From: an uncultured Bacteroidota bacterium
GTDB lineage: Bacteria > Bacteroidota > Bacteroidia > Chitinophagales > Chitinophagaceae
Assembly (NCBI GenBank): GCA_903912405.1
Contig: CAIWHF010000280.1
Coordinates: 1 to 12,652, forward strand
Direction: 5' to 3'
Length of the DNA stretch: 12,652 bases
This document shows, one piece after another, positions 1 through 9,600 of the stretch. The number at the start of each line of letters is the position of its first letter. Position 1 is the first letter of the stretch. The position numbers were made by a program, and so were the translations under genes. The notes under the pieces were generated by a model that worked only from the letters and a program-made list of their open reading frames with translations, ran no database searches and was not told the DNA's origin.

Positions 1-39
1 ATATAAAAATATTTACATTTTTCATGATCATAAATTATA

Positions 40-67
40 AAAAAACCTGCATTGCTGCAGGTTTTTT
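40..67 (-). terminator. Intrinsic terminator of the receptor/lipoprotein unit
   Basis: A perfect inverted repeat with 12-bp arms (AAAAAACCTGCA and TGCAGGTTTTTT) encloses a 4-nt loop. It starts 15 bp beyond the stop codon of the lipoprotein gene. Read on the minus strand it is a GC-containing stem (CCTGCA/TGCAGG) followed by a run of six T, the classic rho-independent form. The A-tract on the other arm makes it usable in both directions, so it could also stop a convergent gene lying left of the window. Confidence 0.9.
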
Positions 68-82
68 AATTATTAAATAATT

Positions 83-1483
83 TTAGTATTGTTGATTCCC
101 AGTACCATTAGCTTGAAATGCACCGATATCGCTACCTGGGGCAGTAATTTCTGTTGCTCCATATTTAGGATGTACAGGAACATCTGCTCTTGGAGAAAAA
201 CCTTTATAAGCGGCGTTGATACAAGGTGATGTTGATTGTAATTTAAAATTGTAAGCACCAACAAAACTAATATCTCTTAAGTTTAAGGAAGCTGGCATTG
301 GAGTTGGACCATTCACAAATTTAGGATTATTTGCACCTAACAAAGAAGTCGGCGCTGTATATACATCACCAACTTTCCAACCTGATGGTAAATAGGTTGA
401 TGGTTTAGGAATATCTGTTTCCTGAGCAGCGCTTATAGCTGTAGAAACTGATGTAGAAGGAATAAAATTATTTGCAACAGATAAAGTATCTGCATAGTAA
501 AAAGTATATCCATAACGTAAATTTGCAGTATCTGCAATTGGATTGCCTACTACACGAAGTCCGAATTTGCAATTCACAACTAGATTGTTGTATGCTTTAC
601 CACCCGCATTTTCCTCGAAGTTAACACATCCACCTCTGCCTGCTGCAGCTCTTCTAAAACCACAATTAACAATAGTGTTATTGTAGAAATTCATGTTGGA
701 AGCTGGAACACCAACAATAACACCAGAATTTGACAATTTTGGTCCGTTAGTTGCTACACCAATGCACAAATTATAAGCAAAATCACCAATAGTACCTGCT
801 TTTGAATTTAATGCTTCACCACCAGTATAGCCAATTTTCTCAAAGGTATTTCTCATAATAGATAATTTACCACCATAAGTTCTTATAGCGTCATCAACAG
901 AACCATAAACCCATGAATCTTCTAATACAAAAACTCCATAAGGGTTTTGGAAAAATAATGGATAAGGACTTGTATAAATAGCTTTTATTGGACTAGTAGC
1001 AGCAATAGCACCACCACCAAATTCAACATGTGTCCATTTCAATACCATTAATTTACAAGTAGTTGCACCAATGATACCAATCCATTTTCCTGCATAAGCT
1101 GGGTCAGTAGTAGGATCAGCACCTAATACATCTGTCTTAGTAACTGATAACATAGTAAATCTATTTGGCTTAGCTTTAGTACCAAGGCAAACTAGACTAC
1201 CCTTTACTCCAATACCATAATTACCAGTCATATTAACAGTTACACCCTCTTGCATAAATAAAGTATCACCTTCGTTTATGATAATATCTCCACACACATT
1301 ATAGGTTTTACCTGCAAGCATAGTTCCTTTAATACTTCCGGATAAACATCCTGTATCACTAATCGGATTAGCAACAGGTTCTACAGGGGTGGCAATTTGA
1401 GAACTGTCATCATTTTTCTTACATGCGGCAAGGCTTAACAAGCCTATTGCCATGATTTTTAAAAAATTGGTTTGGTTTTTCAT
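83..1483 (-). CDS. Surface lipoprotein with right-handed parallel beta-helix fold
   Basis: 466 residues. The N-terminus is a lipoprotein signal: Lys2/Lys9, a hydrophobic stretch, then lipobox LAAC with the lipidated Cys21, followed by KKNDD. Charged residues just after the cysteine often accompany surface export of Bacteroidota lipoproteins, so an outer-membrane, outward-facing location is inferred. The body resembles pectate-lyase-like/right-handed beta-helix proteins: a start region at about 46-112 (Tyr-x-Val-x-Gly followed by a 'GDTLFMQEGV' turn), short strand-turn rungs such as 'YNNTIVNC' (267-274) and 'YNNLVVNC' (298-305), and the usual closing segment at 386-457 (NPKFVN, then FKLQSTSPCINAA, then SDIGAFQ). 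I see no catalytic triad I could name, so binding is as likely as polysaccharide cleavage. It starts 31 bp after the TonB-dependent receptor gene and is followed by a strong terminator, so it is the last gene of a two-gene unit. It is not a SusD homologue by any feature I can see. The ligand is unknown. Confidence 0.8.
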   Translation of the reverse strand: MKNQTNFLKIMAIGLLSLAACKKNDDSSQIATPVEPVANPISDTGCLSGSIKGTMLAGKTYNVCGDIIINEGDTLFMQEGVTVNMTGNYGIGVKGSLVCLGTKAKPNRFTMLSVTKTDVLGADPTTDPAYAGKWIGIIGATTCKLMVLKWTHVEFGGGAIAATSPIKAIYTSPYPLFFQNPYGVFVLEDSWVYGSVDDAIRTYGGKLSIMRNTFEKIGYTGGEALNSKAGTIGDFAYNLCIGVATNGPKLSNSGVIVGVPASNMNFYNNTIVNCGFRRAAAGRGGCVNFEENAGGKAYNNLVVNCKFGLRVVGNPIADTANLRYGYTFYYADTLSVANNFIPSTSVSTAISAAQETDIPKPSTYLPSGWKVGDVYTAPTSLLGANNPKFVNGPTPMPASLNLRDISFVGAYNFKLQSTSPCINAAYKGFSPRADVPVHPKYGATEITAPGSDIGAFQANGTGNQQY

Positions 1484-1514
1484 TTTTAGTTGGTTTAATT
1501 GTTAAGTATATTTA

Positions 1515-4277
1515 TTAGAATTTATATCGGATACCAATAAGGAAAGTTGTCTTATAAAAATCTCTTTGTACAATAATTTTATTAGAAGGGTCGTCTTGAA
1601 TGGGAAGTGATCGAGATCCACTAGCTTTCATATAATCATTATATGACTGTTTCAATTCTAATTGCAATGGAGTATTCGTTAAATTATTGATTTTTGAATA
1701 AATAAACCATTGTTTATTGATACGTTTCTCAACAGAAAAATCAAGTTGAGTCATCGGCGATTGCCAATAATGCAATCCATAATAGGGGCTTACTAAAGAA
1801 ATACGAGCACCTGTATAAACGAAAGCTAACTGAGCATCCAATCCTAGTTTATTGTCTTTAAATATTAAGGAGATGTTGCCAATATGATTAGATTGTCCTT
1901 GTAACGGTCTTGTTTCACTTTTATATTGAGATATAATTTGACCATTAATTTTATTAACATACAACATACTGTCATTAGTGATACTAGAATTTGTATAGGT
2001 ATAATTTGCACTTATACCAACCTTACCAAAGTACTTTTGGTAAACAAACTCTAAACCATAATTAGTAGCAGTTCCGATATTTGTAGGCATTAATGTTTGA
2101 CTTGTGACACCCGTTTTTACTGCTGTGTATTCAATTGGATTAACAATACGCTTAAAGAAAGTTCCTATTAATAATTGACTACTTGGATTAATATAATGTT
2201 CATATCGTAAATCAATATTATTAGAAGTAGTATGTTTTAATTTTTGAGGATTACCTTGCTCTTTAAATAATTCGCCTTGCGGGCCATCAGGAATTAATTC
2301 AGCAAAAGAAGGACGAGCAACAGCGCTGTAATAAGCAAAACGGATGAACCTATTATTAGAAAGAGCATATTTAAATTGAGCGCTAGGTAATAAATCGGAA
2401 TATTTTAATGTACCGTTTCTAGCAGCAGTTGTAGCAGGCAATTCGGTGTTGTAATGCTGATAGGTATTTTCCATTCGCACACCCGTAATCAATTCCAATC
2501 TAGTATTGAGCATTAATTTAGCTTGTAAATAAGAAGCAGTTATCTGCTCATCAAATGTGTAATTATTACCATTCAATTCAGGCAGACCTGCAGAAACAGG
2601 ATTGAAAATAAAAACAGCTTGATCTATGGTAGTATAGTATTGAAAAGAACTCCCAGATGGTAATTTAGGTTTTAAACTATAGGTATTATAAAAATTTGAT
2701 CTGTTTTTAGAGCGATTCATAAAACCAGCTTTAAACTCAATATCCTTTTTAAACAAGGTTTTATGCTTTGTAGCATTTACGTAAATCGTAAAATCCTGGT
2801 CTTTGTTAGATGTCCAACGATGCGTTAATGAATTGAGAATATCTTGAGTTCTGTTAGAAACAGGGTATTCGTGCATAAACTCTGTTTGATCTGGTATATG
2901 ATTATTAGCAGAAGAAAATACGAGATTCCAATCTAGTAGATAATTGTATCTTAATTGGTGTTTACCTTGTAGATTAGCATTAAAGATAGATTGATATTGC
3001 CAAGTACTTCTGCTGAAATAATCTACTAAAGAATTTAATGCAATGGTATCTGAGATTAATCGTGTTTGGTAATCATCAAGACGAACAAAGGTAGTAACTA
3101 ATGAAATTTTATTTTTATCATTTAGTCTGTAATCTAATTTTGCATTAACTCCAAGACGTTTACTTTCTGTAGAATAGGCTCTACTTTGTAATTCTACAAA
3201 TTGAGGTAAATTATACACAGTTGCCTGAGCATTTGGCAGTAAGAAAATTGAGTTTGTACCTTTATAAGTATTCTGATAACTTGTTGCTATCAAATATCCA
3301 AATTTCTTATTTTTACCAAAACGGTTACCTATAGTAAAACCCAAAGTGCTATTAACAGGGGTATTTAAATTGGAATATTTTAAATGACTATTTGTAAAAT
3401 CAGATGGAATCGCAGTATAATTTCTATTATTATTCACCTGAGTTGGTGAATTCACATTCATTGTGTTATTGTCAAATCTACTATACGTATTATTAGCAAA
3501 GAAATTAGAATAACCTACTGCAGAATTTGTTTGTATAAATAATTTGTTCGGTGCATCTTTCATTACTAAATTTATAGTACCACCAATTGCATCACCTTCC
3601 ATACTTGGAGTAAGCGATTTACTAACTTCTAGTCGCTCCAGTAATTCACTAGGGAAAAGATCAAGCGGTATAAAGCGACTTTTATTATCAGGACTAGAAA
3701 TTTTAACTCCATTTATAAGTGTATTAATATACCTTTTTTCCATACCCCTTATAATCGGATAACGAGCTTCTCCGGAGGAACTTTTTTCAATAGTAACACC
3801 ACTAACGCGCTGTAAAATATTTGCAACAGTTATATCTGGCAACAATTGAATTGTTTTAGCATTCAAAACATTTATAATTGCATCAGATTTTTTTTCAACA
3901 GTATTAGCATTATTTTTTAACTCACTTGTAGCTACTTTAATTTCATTTAATGAATGTGTAAGTGGCTCTAATTTAAAAGTAAACAACTTTGTATTGTTAT
4001 CAATATTAAAATTTGAAAGTATAGCAGTATTATAACTTCTACAAGATATTTCAATTGTATAGGCACCAGTGGTAATATTTTCAATTTTAAAACTTCCATC
4101 TAAATTAACCCAAGTTTTAAATTTAGTACCCATTATTTTTATTTCAGCACCCGCTAATGGATCTTCTGTTACAGCATCAGTAACTATTCCAGAAAAAACA
4201 TTTTGAGCGTTTGCTGCAGTGAAAAAAAATAATGAAATTACTACTATTAGTAAATTTGATCTAAATAAAAAATTCAT
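1515..4277 (-). CDS. TonB-dependent outer membrane receptor with CarboxypepD_reg-like domain
   Basis: 920 residues, full length for the family. The signal peptide is 1-24 (cleavage ANA|QN). A CarboxypepD_reg-like beta-sandwich follows at about 27-105 (GIVTDAVTEDPLAGAEI, then NLDGSFKIENITTGAYTIEI). A possible TonB box, LNEIKVAT, lies at 110-117. The plug domain is at about 128-240, with LPDITVANILQRVSGV (146-161), RGMEKRY (177-183), LINGVKI and the hallmark ELLERLEVSKSLTPSMEGDA (211-230) followed by IGGTINLV. The remainder is the beta-barrel, ending in an aromatic terminal strand (FLIGIRYKF) as expected for BAM-assembled barrels. The plug wording is that of the large Bacteroidota/Xanthomonas-Caulobacter receptor group, not a siderophore receptor I could name. 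TonB-driven import of a large or scarce ligand across the outer membrane is established for the fold; the substrate here is unknown. Its downstream partner is a beta-helix lipoprotein rather than SusD, so it should not be called SusC. Confidence 0.93.
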   Translation of the reverse strand: MNFLFRSNLLIVVISLFFFTAANAQNVFSGIVTDAVTEDPLAGAEIKIMGTKFKTWVNLDGSFKIENITTGAYTIEISCRSYNTAILSNFNIDNNTKLFTFKLEPLTHSLNEIKVATSELKNNANTVEKKSDAIINVLNAKTIQLLPDITVANILQRVSGVTIEKSSSGEARYPIIRGMEKRYINTLINGVKISSPDNKSRFIPLDLFPSELLERLEVSKSLTPSMEGDAIGGTINLVMKDAPNKLFIQTNSAVGYSNFFANNTYSRFDNNTMNVNSPTQVNNNRNYTAIPSDFTNSHLKYSNLNTPVNSTLGFTIGNRFGKNKKFGYLIATSYQNTYKGTNSIFLLPNAQATVYNLPQFVELQSRAYSTESKRLGVNAKLDYRLNDKNKISLVTTFVRLDDYQTRLISDTIALNSLVDYFSRSTWQYQSIFNANLQGKHQLRYNYLLDWNLVFSSANNHIPDQTEFMHEYPVSNRTQDILNSLTHRWTSNKDQDFTIYVNATKHKTLFKKDIEFKAGFMNRSKNRSNFYNTYSLKPKLPSGSSFQYYTTIDQAVFIFNPVSAGLPELNGNNYTFDEQITASYLQAKLMLNTRLELITGVRMENTYQHYNTELPATTAARNGTLKYSDLLPSAQFKYALSNNRFIRFAYYSAVARPSFAELIPDGPQGELFKEQGNPQKLKHTTSNNIDLRYEHYINPSSQLLIGTFFKRIVNPIEYTAVKTGVTSQTLMPTNIGTATNYGLEFVYQKYFGKVGISANYTYTNSSITNDSMLYVNKINGQIISQYKSETRPLQGQSNHIGNISLIFKDNKLGLDAQLAFVYTGARISLVSPYYGLHYWQSPMTQLDFSVEKRINKQWFIYSKINNLTNTPLQLELKQSYNDYMKASGSRSLPIQDDPSNKIIVQRDFYKTTFLIGIRYKF

Positions 4278-4418
4278 AGTGATTAATTCAGTTTTAAATA
4301 TTTTACAAATTTTAAAACAATATTTTGAATTTTAAATAGTCGTTAACATTAATAAAGATTTAGTAAGAATTATGTTACATTTAATTAATCAACAATTAAT
4401 AATTTATTAACATTACTA
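4278..4418. other. AT-rich gap between the two minus-strand units
   Basis: This 141-bp stretch is almost pure A/T and has no credible ORF. It should hold the end of the upstream unit and the promoter of the TonB receptor. I see no strong terminator hairpin: ATTAAT is repeated around a 5-nt spacer near 4385-4401, and 4396-4410 is an A/T-only palindrome with 7-nt arms. Neither has GC pairs, and both may be background. Read-through from unit 1 is therefore possible. Confidence 0.5.
4306..4314 (-). promoter_or_regulatory. Weak candidate -7 element before the TonB receptor
   Basis: On the minus strand this reads TAAAATTTG, one base longer than the Bacteroidota -7 consensus TAnnTTTG. It lies 29-37 nt before the receptor start, a sensible distance. 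No TTG is found at the expected -33 spacing and the surroundings are A/T-only, so this may be chance. Confidence 0.2.
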
Positions 4419-5639
4419 TTACAACTTCATGAATATAAAAACTTGTTCAGCTTGTTGATTGGTTAATGGCATAACAGATAAATAATAGTTTCCACTAATT
4501 AAACAGCTCAAATCTATAGTTTGTAAAATATCAGAAGATAGCCAAGCTTTAAGTATTTTGGTATCTGAAGTTAAAATTTTATAGACTGTCATGCCAATAA
4601 TAGTTGTTTCTATTATTAATTTTGAAGTAGTTGGATTAGGATAGATACTACTTACGTTTTTTTTTGTATCCTCTACTGTTGTATTTAATTGAAATAACTT
4701 ATCTGTTTGATATAAAGAAGCAACTTGAGTACTTGAAGTTTCATTTGATAAGTACAATCTATTTGAATCAACCCAACAAATTCCTTCTGTTTGCCAATCG
4801 GTATTGTTGCCAATCTCTATTCTTCTTTTATTGCCACTAAAAAATTGATTACTCGAAAAGTCATTTAAATACCATAAAAATGACGATGCATGATTATTTT
4901 GATAACCAATCAATACTATTTCTTTTTTTAATTTATTATAAGAAGCCCCTGTAATTAAGCCATTAACTGAAAATGAAGTATAAGGCGCAACACTGTATGT
5001 ACCAGTTAGTTTTGGCAATTTATAAACTCTAGTTTTATAATCTCCTCTATCTTTTGTGAACAGATAAATAGAATCATTTAATGGGATCATCGCTTCGCAA
5101 TCAAAATTATGTGTGCTGCTAGAAGTAAACGATGTTTGATCTGAATATGAAAAACTAATAGCTTCTGCCATTACATGAACAATAGCAGCAGTAGTAATAT
5201 CAGATTTTTTAATTTTCAATACTTTTAAATCTGTTCTGGTGCCGTTATTATTACCAAAATCACCGACATATAAATACAAACTATCAGCAGTAATTTCTTC
5301 CCAATCCGTATTCGGATAATTATCAACTATTATTCGTTGTAGTAAATGGCCATCACTTGTATCAATTGAATAAATTTCAGCACTGTTTCCGCTATCATCA
5401 TGCGACCATAATTTACCATCCGTATAGCATAATCCTGATGATTCATTCAATAGACTGATTAGCGAAAATTTCAATAATGGTGTCCTATAAGTTGTTGGAT
5501 ACAAACAAGATCCATCATTCGCACTTGCTGAAGCATTATAATTTGCAGCATTTATATCTGTGCATCCATTTTGCGCATCTGCAGTATTAATAAAACTTGA
5601 TAAGACAATAGAAGCAAGGAATAAAAAGGTGTATTTCAT
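4419..5639 (-). CDS. T9SS type A cargo protein with phytase/SdiA-regulated-like propeller
   Basis: 406 residues. The signal peptide is 1-22 (ADA|QN). Directly after it, residues 25-45 form a short cysteine-bracketed acidic motif (Gly-Cys-Thr-Asp ... Asn-Tyr-Asn ... Asp-Asp/Asn-Gly-Ser-Cys) that is common in Bacteroidota secreted proteins and resembles a thrombospondin type 3 calcium loop. The body (about 55-320) looks like a beta-propeller. Its repeated acidic signatures are NESSGLCY (65-72), DWEEI (112-116), YVGDFGNN (124-131), HNFDCEAM (177-184) and DWQTEGICW (281-289), reminiscent of esterase-like phytase or SdiA-regulated propellers. The end (about 330-406) is a type A T9SS sorting domain: IYPNPTTSKLII (332 onward) and a closing beta-rich strand set. 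It should be secreted, and attached to the surface or released. Its start is 5 bp after the PorP/SprF-like stop, so translational coupling is likely. Enzymatic activity is not demonstrable from the sequence, and I see no catalytic set. Confidence 0.85.
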   Translation of the reverse strand: MKYTFLFLASIVLSSFINTADAQNGCTDINAANYNASASANDGSCLYPTTYRTPLLKFSLISLLNESSGLCYTDGKLWSHDDSGNSAEIYSIDTSDGHLLQRIIVDNYPNTDWEEITADSLYLYVGDFGNNNGTRTDLKVLKIKKSDITTAAIVHVMAEAISFSYSDQTSFTSSSTHNFDCEAMIPLNDSIYLFTKDRGDYKTRVYKLPKLTGTYSVAPYTSFSVNGLITGASYNKLKKEIVLIGYQNNHASSFLWYLNDFSSNQFFSGNKRRIEIGNNTDWQTEGICWVDSNRLYLSNETSSTQVASLYQTDKLFQLNTTVEDTKKNVSSIYPNPTTSKLIIETTIIGMTVYKILTSDTKILKAWLSSDILQTIDLSCLISGNYYLSVMPLTNQQAEQVFIFMKL

Positions 5640-5644
5640 ATAAA

Positions 5645-6616
5645 TTATTTAACTCCAATCGACAAACCCAATTCTAAAGCATGTTTACTTATGAATGAAG
5701 AAGTTTGATTAAAACTTCCAAAATCATAGCTTAAACCAAATTTAGTTGTATTCCAACGAATTTCTAAAGAGGGAATTAGCCCATCATTTAAACGATACCC
5801 TAAACCAAATTTACAAGCACTTTTCATGAAATTTAATTTTTGTTCAGCAAATGCACCTAATATAATTTCACTAGCACTTGCTCTTCTTGCAGTAAATACA
5901 TACCAACCCAATAATTTTTGAGCATCAAAATAAGTACTACCAACCTGAGTTGTAATAGCAATCGGAAGTGTATAATTTGTTGTATTTTCTTGCCAAGCAA
6001 CTACCGGTTTGTTGAGATGACGCATTCCAACTCCTAGATACCAATAACTATGTTCTTTTTTGTTTGACAAGGTAAAGCCCGTATGAACACTTAGCCATTG
6101 AATAGCCCCTTTGTTATATATTAAATCTGTTGGAGCAATTGCTGAATTTATACCAAAAGCGTCTAATTGTTTTGGCAAAATTTGACCAGAAAAATTTATG
6201 CTACTATTATTAAATTGCGTTTGAAATGCTAATCCTAAGTATAATCCCTTTTTATTTAATGCCAAATTATACCCTATTCCCAAAATTGCAGAACTAGTTT
6301 TGAATGTACTCTTCAATGCATTTTCATTTGTCATTCCAAAATTGAAATTAAAATAACTTGAATTAACAGTACTGTCGCTGTGCTTATAATTATAGTATAT
6401 TGAAGATACTACTGCCATACTAGTATACGATTGCTGATCTTGAGTTTGTAAATTTCGATACAATACAGATGCAGTATTATTTTTATTCATATTGCCTGAG
6501 GGATTTTGAAGCAAAATGGCATCTTGCAATCTCGAAAATTGGATGTCTTGTGAATGTGCATTAAAACAAATAACACTTGATGCAATCATCAAAATAATGA
6601 TAATAATATTTTTCAT
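5645..6616 (-). CDS. PorP/SprF-family type IX secretion outer membrane protein
   Basis: 323 residues, the usual family size. The signal peptide is about 1-22 (Lys2, then an Ile-rich core). The mature start QDIQFSRLQ (23-31) followed by QNPSG (37-41) and YRN (53-55) is the PorP/SprF signature, normally QDPQFSQY...NPAFAG...YRNQW. Later landmarks are WYLGVGMRHLNKP, GLGYRL and a C-terminal strand series ending ELGLSIGVK, as in a small outer-membrane barrel. The NPSG and NKNN substitutions show it is a divergent paralogue, not the core PorP or the F. johnsoniae SprF orthologue. In this family paralogues sit immediately downstream of genes for proteins with type B (CHU_C) C-terminal domains and are known or thought to be needed for their secretion. 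That is exactly the position here, 32 bp after the giant adhesin gene. The leader is A-rich (AAAAGAAAAAAAT) with no Shine-Dalgarno sequence. Confidence 0.9.
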   Translation of the reverse strand: MKNIIIIILMIASSVICFNAHSQDIQFSRLQDAILLQNPSGNMNKNNTASVLYRNLQTQDQQSYTSMAVVSSIYYNYKHSDSTVNSSYFNFNFGMTNENALKSTFKTSSAILGIGYNLALNKKGLYLGLAFQTQFNNSSINFSGQILPKQLDAFGINSAIAPTDLIYNKGAIQWLSVHTGFTLSNKKEHSYWYLGVGMRHLNKPVVAWQENTTNYTLPIAITTQVGSTYFDAQKLLGWYVFTARRASASEIILGAFAEQKLNFMKSACKFGLGYRLNDGLIPSLEIRWNTTKFGLSYDFGSFNQTSSFISKHALELGLSIGVK

Positions 6617-6648
6617 AGCTCTATTTTTTTCTTTTAACGAATGGAAAA

Positions 6649-9600
6649 CTATCTAATTAATATTAGTTTTCCTTCCTTACGCAAAGTAGTATTCAAATTA
6701 GTAGTGGCTTCTATTAACCAAAAATATTCGTCTTGTGGTTGTGCTTCTCCATTAAATGTTCCATCCCAACCTTTGTAAAAATCATTCGTTTCAAAAACAG
6801 TATTACCCCAACGATTGATAATTTTAAATATTGAAATACGAGAAATTCCTGGCAATGAGGGTTGTGCTATATCATTCTCGTTATCATTATTGGGAGTAAA
6901 TACAGTAGGCATATAAATACCAATGTCGCAAGGCACTCGTACTTCAATTTCATTAGAGAAAGGAGAACTACATGCAAATGAATTTGTTACAAATAATTTA
7001 TAGATACCTGCATTATTTACTACGACACTATTTGATTGGGCAATTTTAGTACCATTCGAAAACCAATTATATGTTGCTACACCTGAAGCATTACTTGACA
7101 ATGTGAGACTTTCACCATTGCAAATATTAATTTGGCCTGTTACTATTCCATTTGCAGCTATTTGTGGTTGAAGAGGAGTTGGATTTACAATAAATGTAGC
7201 AGTATAATTATTTGTAGAGCAGCCACTTGCATTAGCGTTTAAACTATATGTAACCGTGATTGGATTGGATGTAGTATTAATTAAAGTTTCATTGATTGAT
7301 CCGGTGCCTGATGCAGCTGCGTTACTAATTCCAGCAAGAGATGCTCTCGACCAATTAATAGTTGATCCGACAATATTAGTAGATGGTGCAAACGTAAATG
7401 TAATTCCTGAACAAGCACTACCCATTTGAGTGGAAGATGTAAATGAAGGATTAGGTTTTACATTTACACCTATAAAATCACTACCTGAGCAACCGTTTAC
7501 AGTGTTCATAGTAATTGCATAAGTTGCTGTAGTTAATGAGGTTCCGGATAAAGTGAGTATTTCATTAATCGAACTTGATCCACTTGCACTAGCATTTAAA
7601 ATACCTCCAATTGCATTACGTTGCCATGTTATGGCAGTATTTGTTGTATTTACGGTAGGAGTGTAATTGAAGGAAGTTCCGCTACAAATTGGGTTAATAG
7701 TTTTAGAACTTGTTAATATCGGAATTGCATTAACGATAACAGGAAGATTCACTGTTGAAGAGCATCCGTTTGCTGCAATTGTAAACTGGTAGGTTGCCGT
7801 AACTGATAATGCTGTTGTATTTTGCAATACTTCATTAATTGTTGATAAACCATTAGATGCAGCGTTGCTAATACCCGCTACAGCAGATCTTGTCCAAGAT
7901 ATGGTGCTAGACGGTACAGACGCATTAGCATTATACTGCACTGTGCTTCCAGAACAAATGGAGATTGGAGAAATGCTACTCGATAAAGTCGGCGTTGTGT
8001 TAACAGTAACCGAAATTGGATTGGATGTTATAGTACAAGAAGCATTTGAAATATCAACAGTATAAGCGCCTTGTTGATTTGCCGTAAAAGAAGCAGAAGT
8101 AGCACCTACAATAACTGTCGTTCCATTTTTCCACTGGTAAGTATTGCCAGGCGCATTTACTGCATTAATTTTAACAGAATCTCCATTACAAAAAGTTGTT
8201 GGTCCGGAAGTAGTTAACGTGTTGTTTGCAAAAGGCGTCACGGTAACACTAATGACATTTGAAGTAGCAGACACATTTGAACTTGAGGTCACAACGGCAG
8301 AGTAATTTCCTGATACTGTTGCTGTATAGGTTGCGTTCGTTGCCGAAGGTATAATATTCCCATTCAAGTACCATTGAAATGTGTAACCTATCGCAGCATA
8401 TGCAGTCAATAGAACACTAGAACCTGCACAAAATGTTGTTGGCCCACCTGCAGCAATACTTGCTGTAGGTAACCCTAAAACAGTTACTGTAATTACATTG
8501 GATGAAGAAACACATCCATTTAAAGTGATTTTTAATGTATAATTACCTCCTACAGTAGCTATATATGAATTAGTAATTGCACCAGCAACTGGTAATAACC
8601 CATTATACCATTGATAGGTTGCTCCAGTAACCAAAGCTGTAGATAAGGTCACAGAACCCCCATTGGTGAAACTTGTAGGTCCACCAGCAGAAATTGAAAA
8701 TATTATTGGCGAATTTACAATAACGCTAGTATTGGCTAATATAGAAGAACATCCATTTACTGCAACCGACGCATTATAAATTCCAGAAGCAGCAGTGGTA
8801 ACATTAGATATTACTGGATTTTGGAGAGTAGCTATAAAACCATTAGGTCCAGTCCAAGTATATATTGCTCCTGTTACAGCTGAAGCAGTTAAATTCAAGT
8901 TACTTCCAACACAAATAGGTGAATTATAGGAAAGCGTTGGCGCAGAAGGGATTGCATTCACTGTTGCTGAAACAGTTACTGGATTAGAAGGACAAGATCC
9001 AGATATTGCAGTGACACTATAAGTACCTGAAGCAGATGTTGTAGCATTGGAAATACTTGGATTTTGAAGCGTGGAGGTAAAACCATTTGGTCCTGTCCAA
9101 GCGTATGTTGCACCAGCAATAGTTGATGCGGTCAAATTTAAAGTAGCACCTTCACAAATAGGAGCTACTGAGGGTAGTATTGGTGAAGGAGTTATAGGAT
9201 TTACCGTTGCAGTCACAGTACTTGGAGTCGAAGTACAAGCTCCAATTGTGGCTGAGACGGTATATAGTCCTCCAGCAGCCGAAGTGGCATTTGAAATACT
9301 AGGATTTTGCAGTGTTGAGCTAAATCCATTTGGCCCCGTCCAAGAATAACTTGCACCTGAAACAGAAGTAGCAGTTAAATTTAAAATAGTTCCTACGCAA
9401 ATAGGCGAAATGGCGCCCAATACGGGAGCAGTAGGCATTGCTGACACAACAATGTTCGTTGTATTTTGACAACCATTATTTGCAGTAAAAGTGATTTGTG
9501 CTGTACCTACAGCATTAGCAGTCACTAACCCTGAATTTGAAATGGAAGCAATACTTAAATTAGAGGAATTCCAAGCATTGGAAAGAGCTGCAGGTAACGT

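Noticed and set aside
73..264. Small minus-strand ORF of 63 codons and a plus-strand ORF at 3544-3762
   Set aside because: The first overlaps the lipoprotein gene in another frame and the second is antisense to the receptor plug. Neither has a recognisable protein, and both real genes have strong family signatures.
1515..4277. Calling the receptor and lipoprotein a SusC/SusD pair
   Set aside because: The lipoprotein shows beta-helix rungs and a DIGAFQ-type ending, with no sign of the helical TPR-like SusD fold.
7174..9429. Regular repeats as a possible CRISPR array
   Set aside because: The units are 240-270 bp, diverged, in frame and encode Ig-like domains; there are no short identical repeats with unique spacers.
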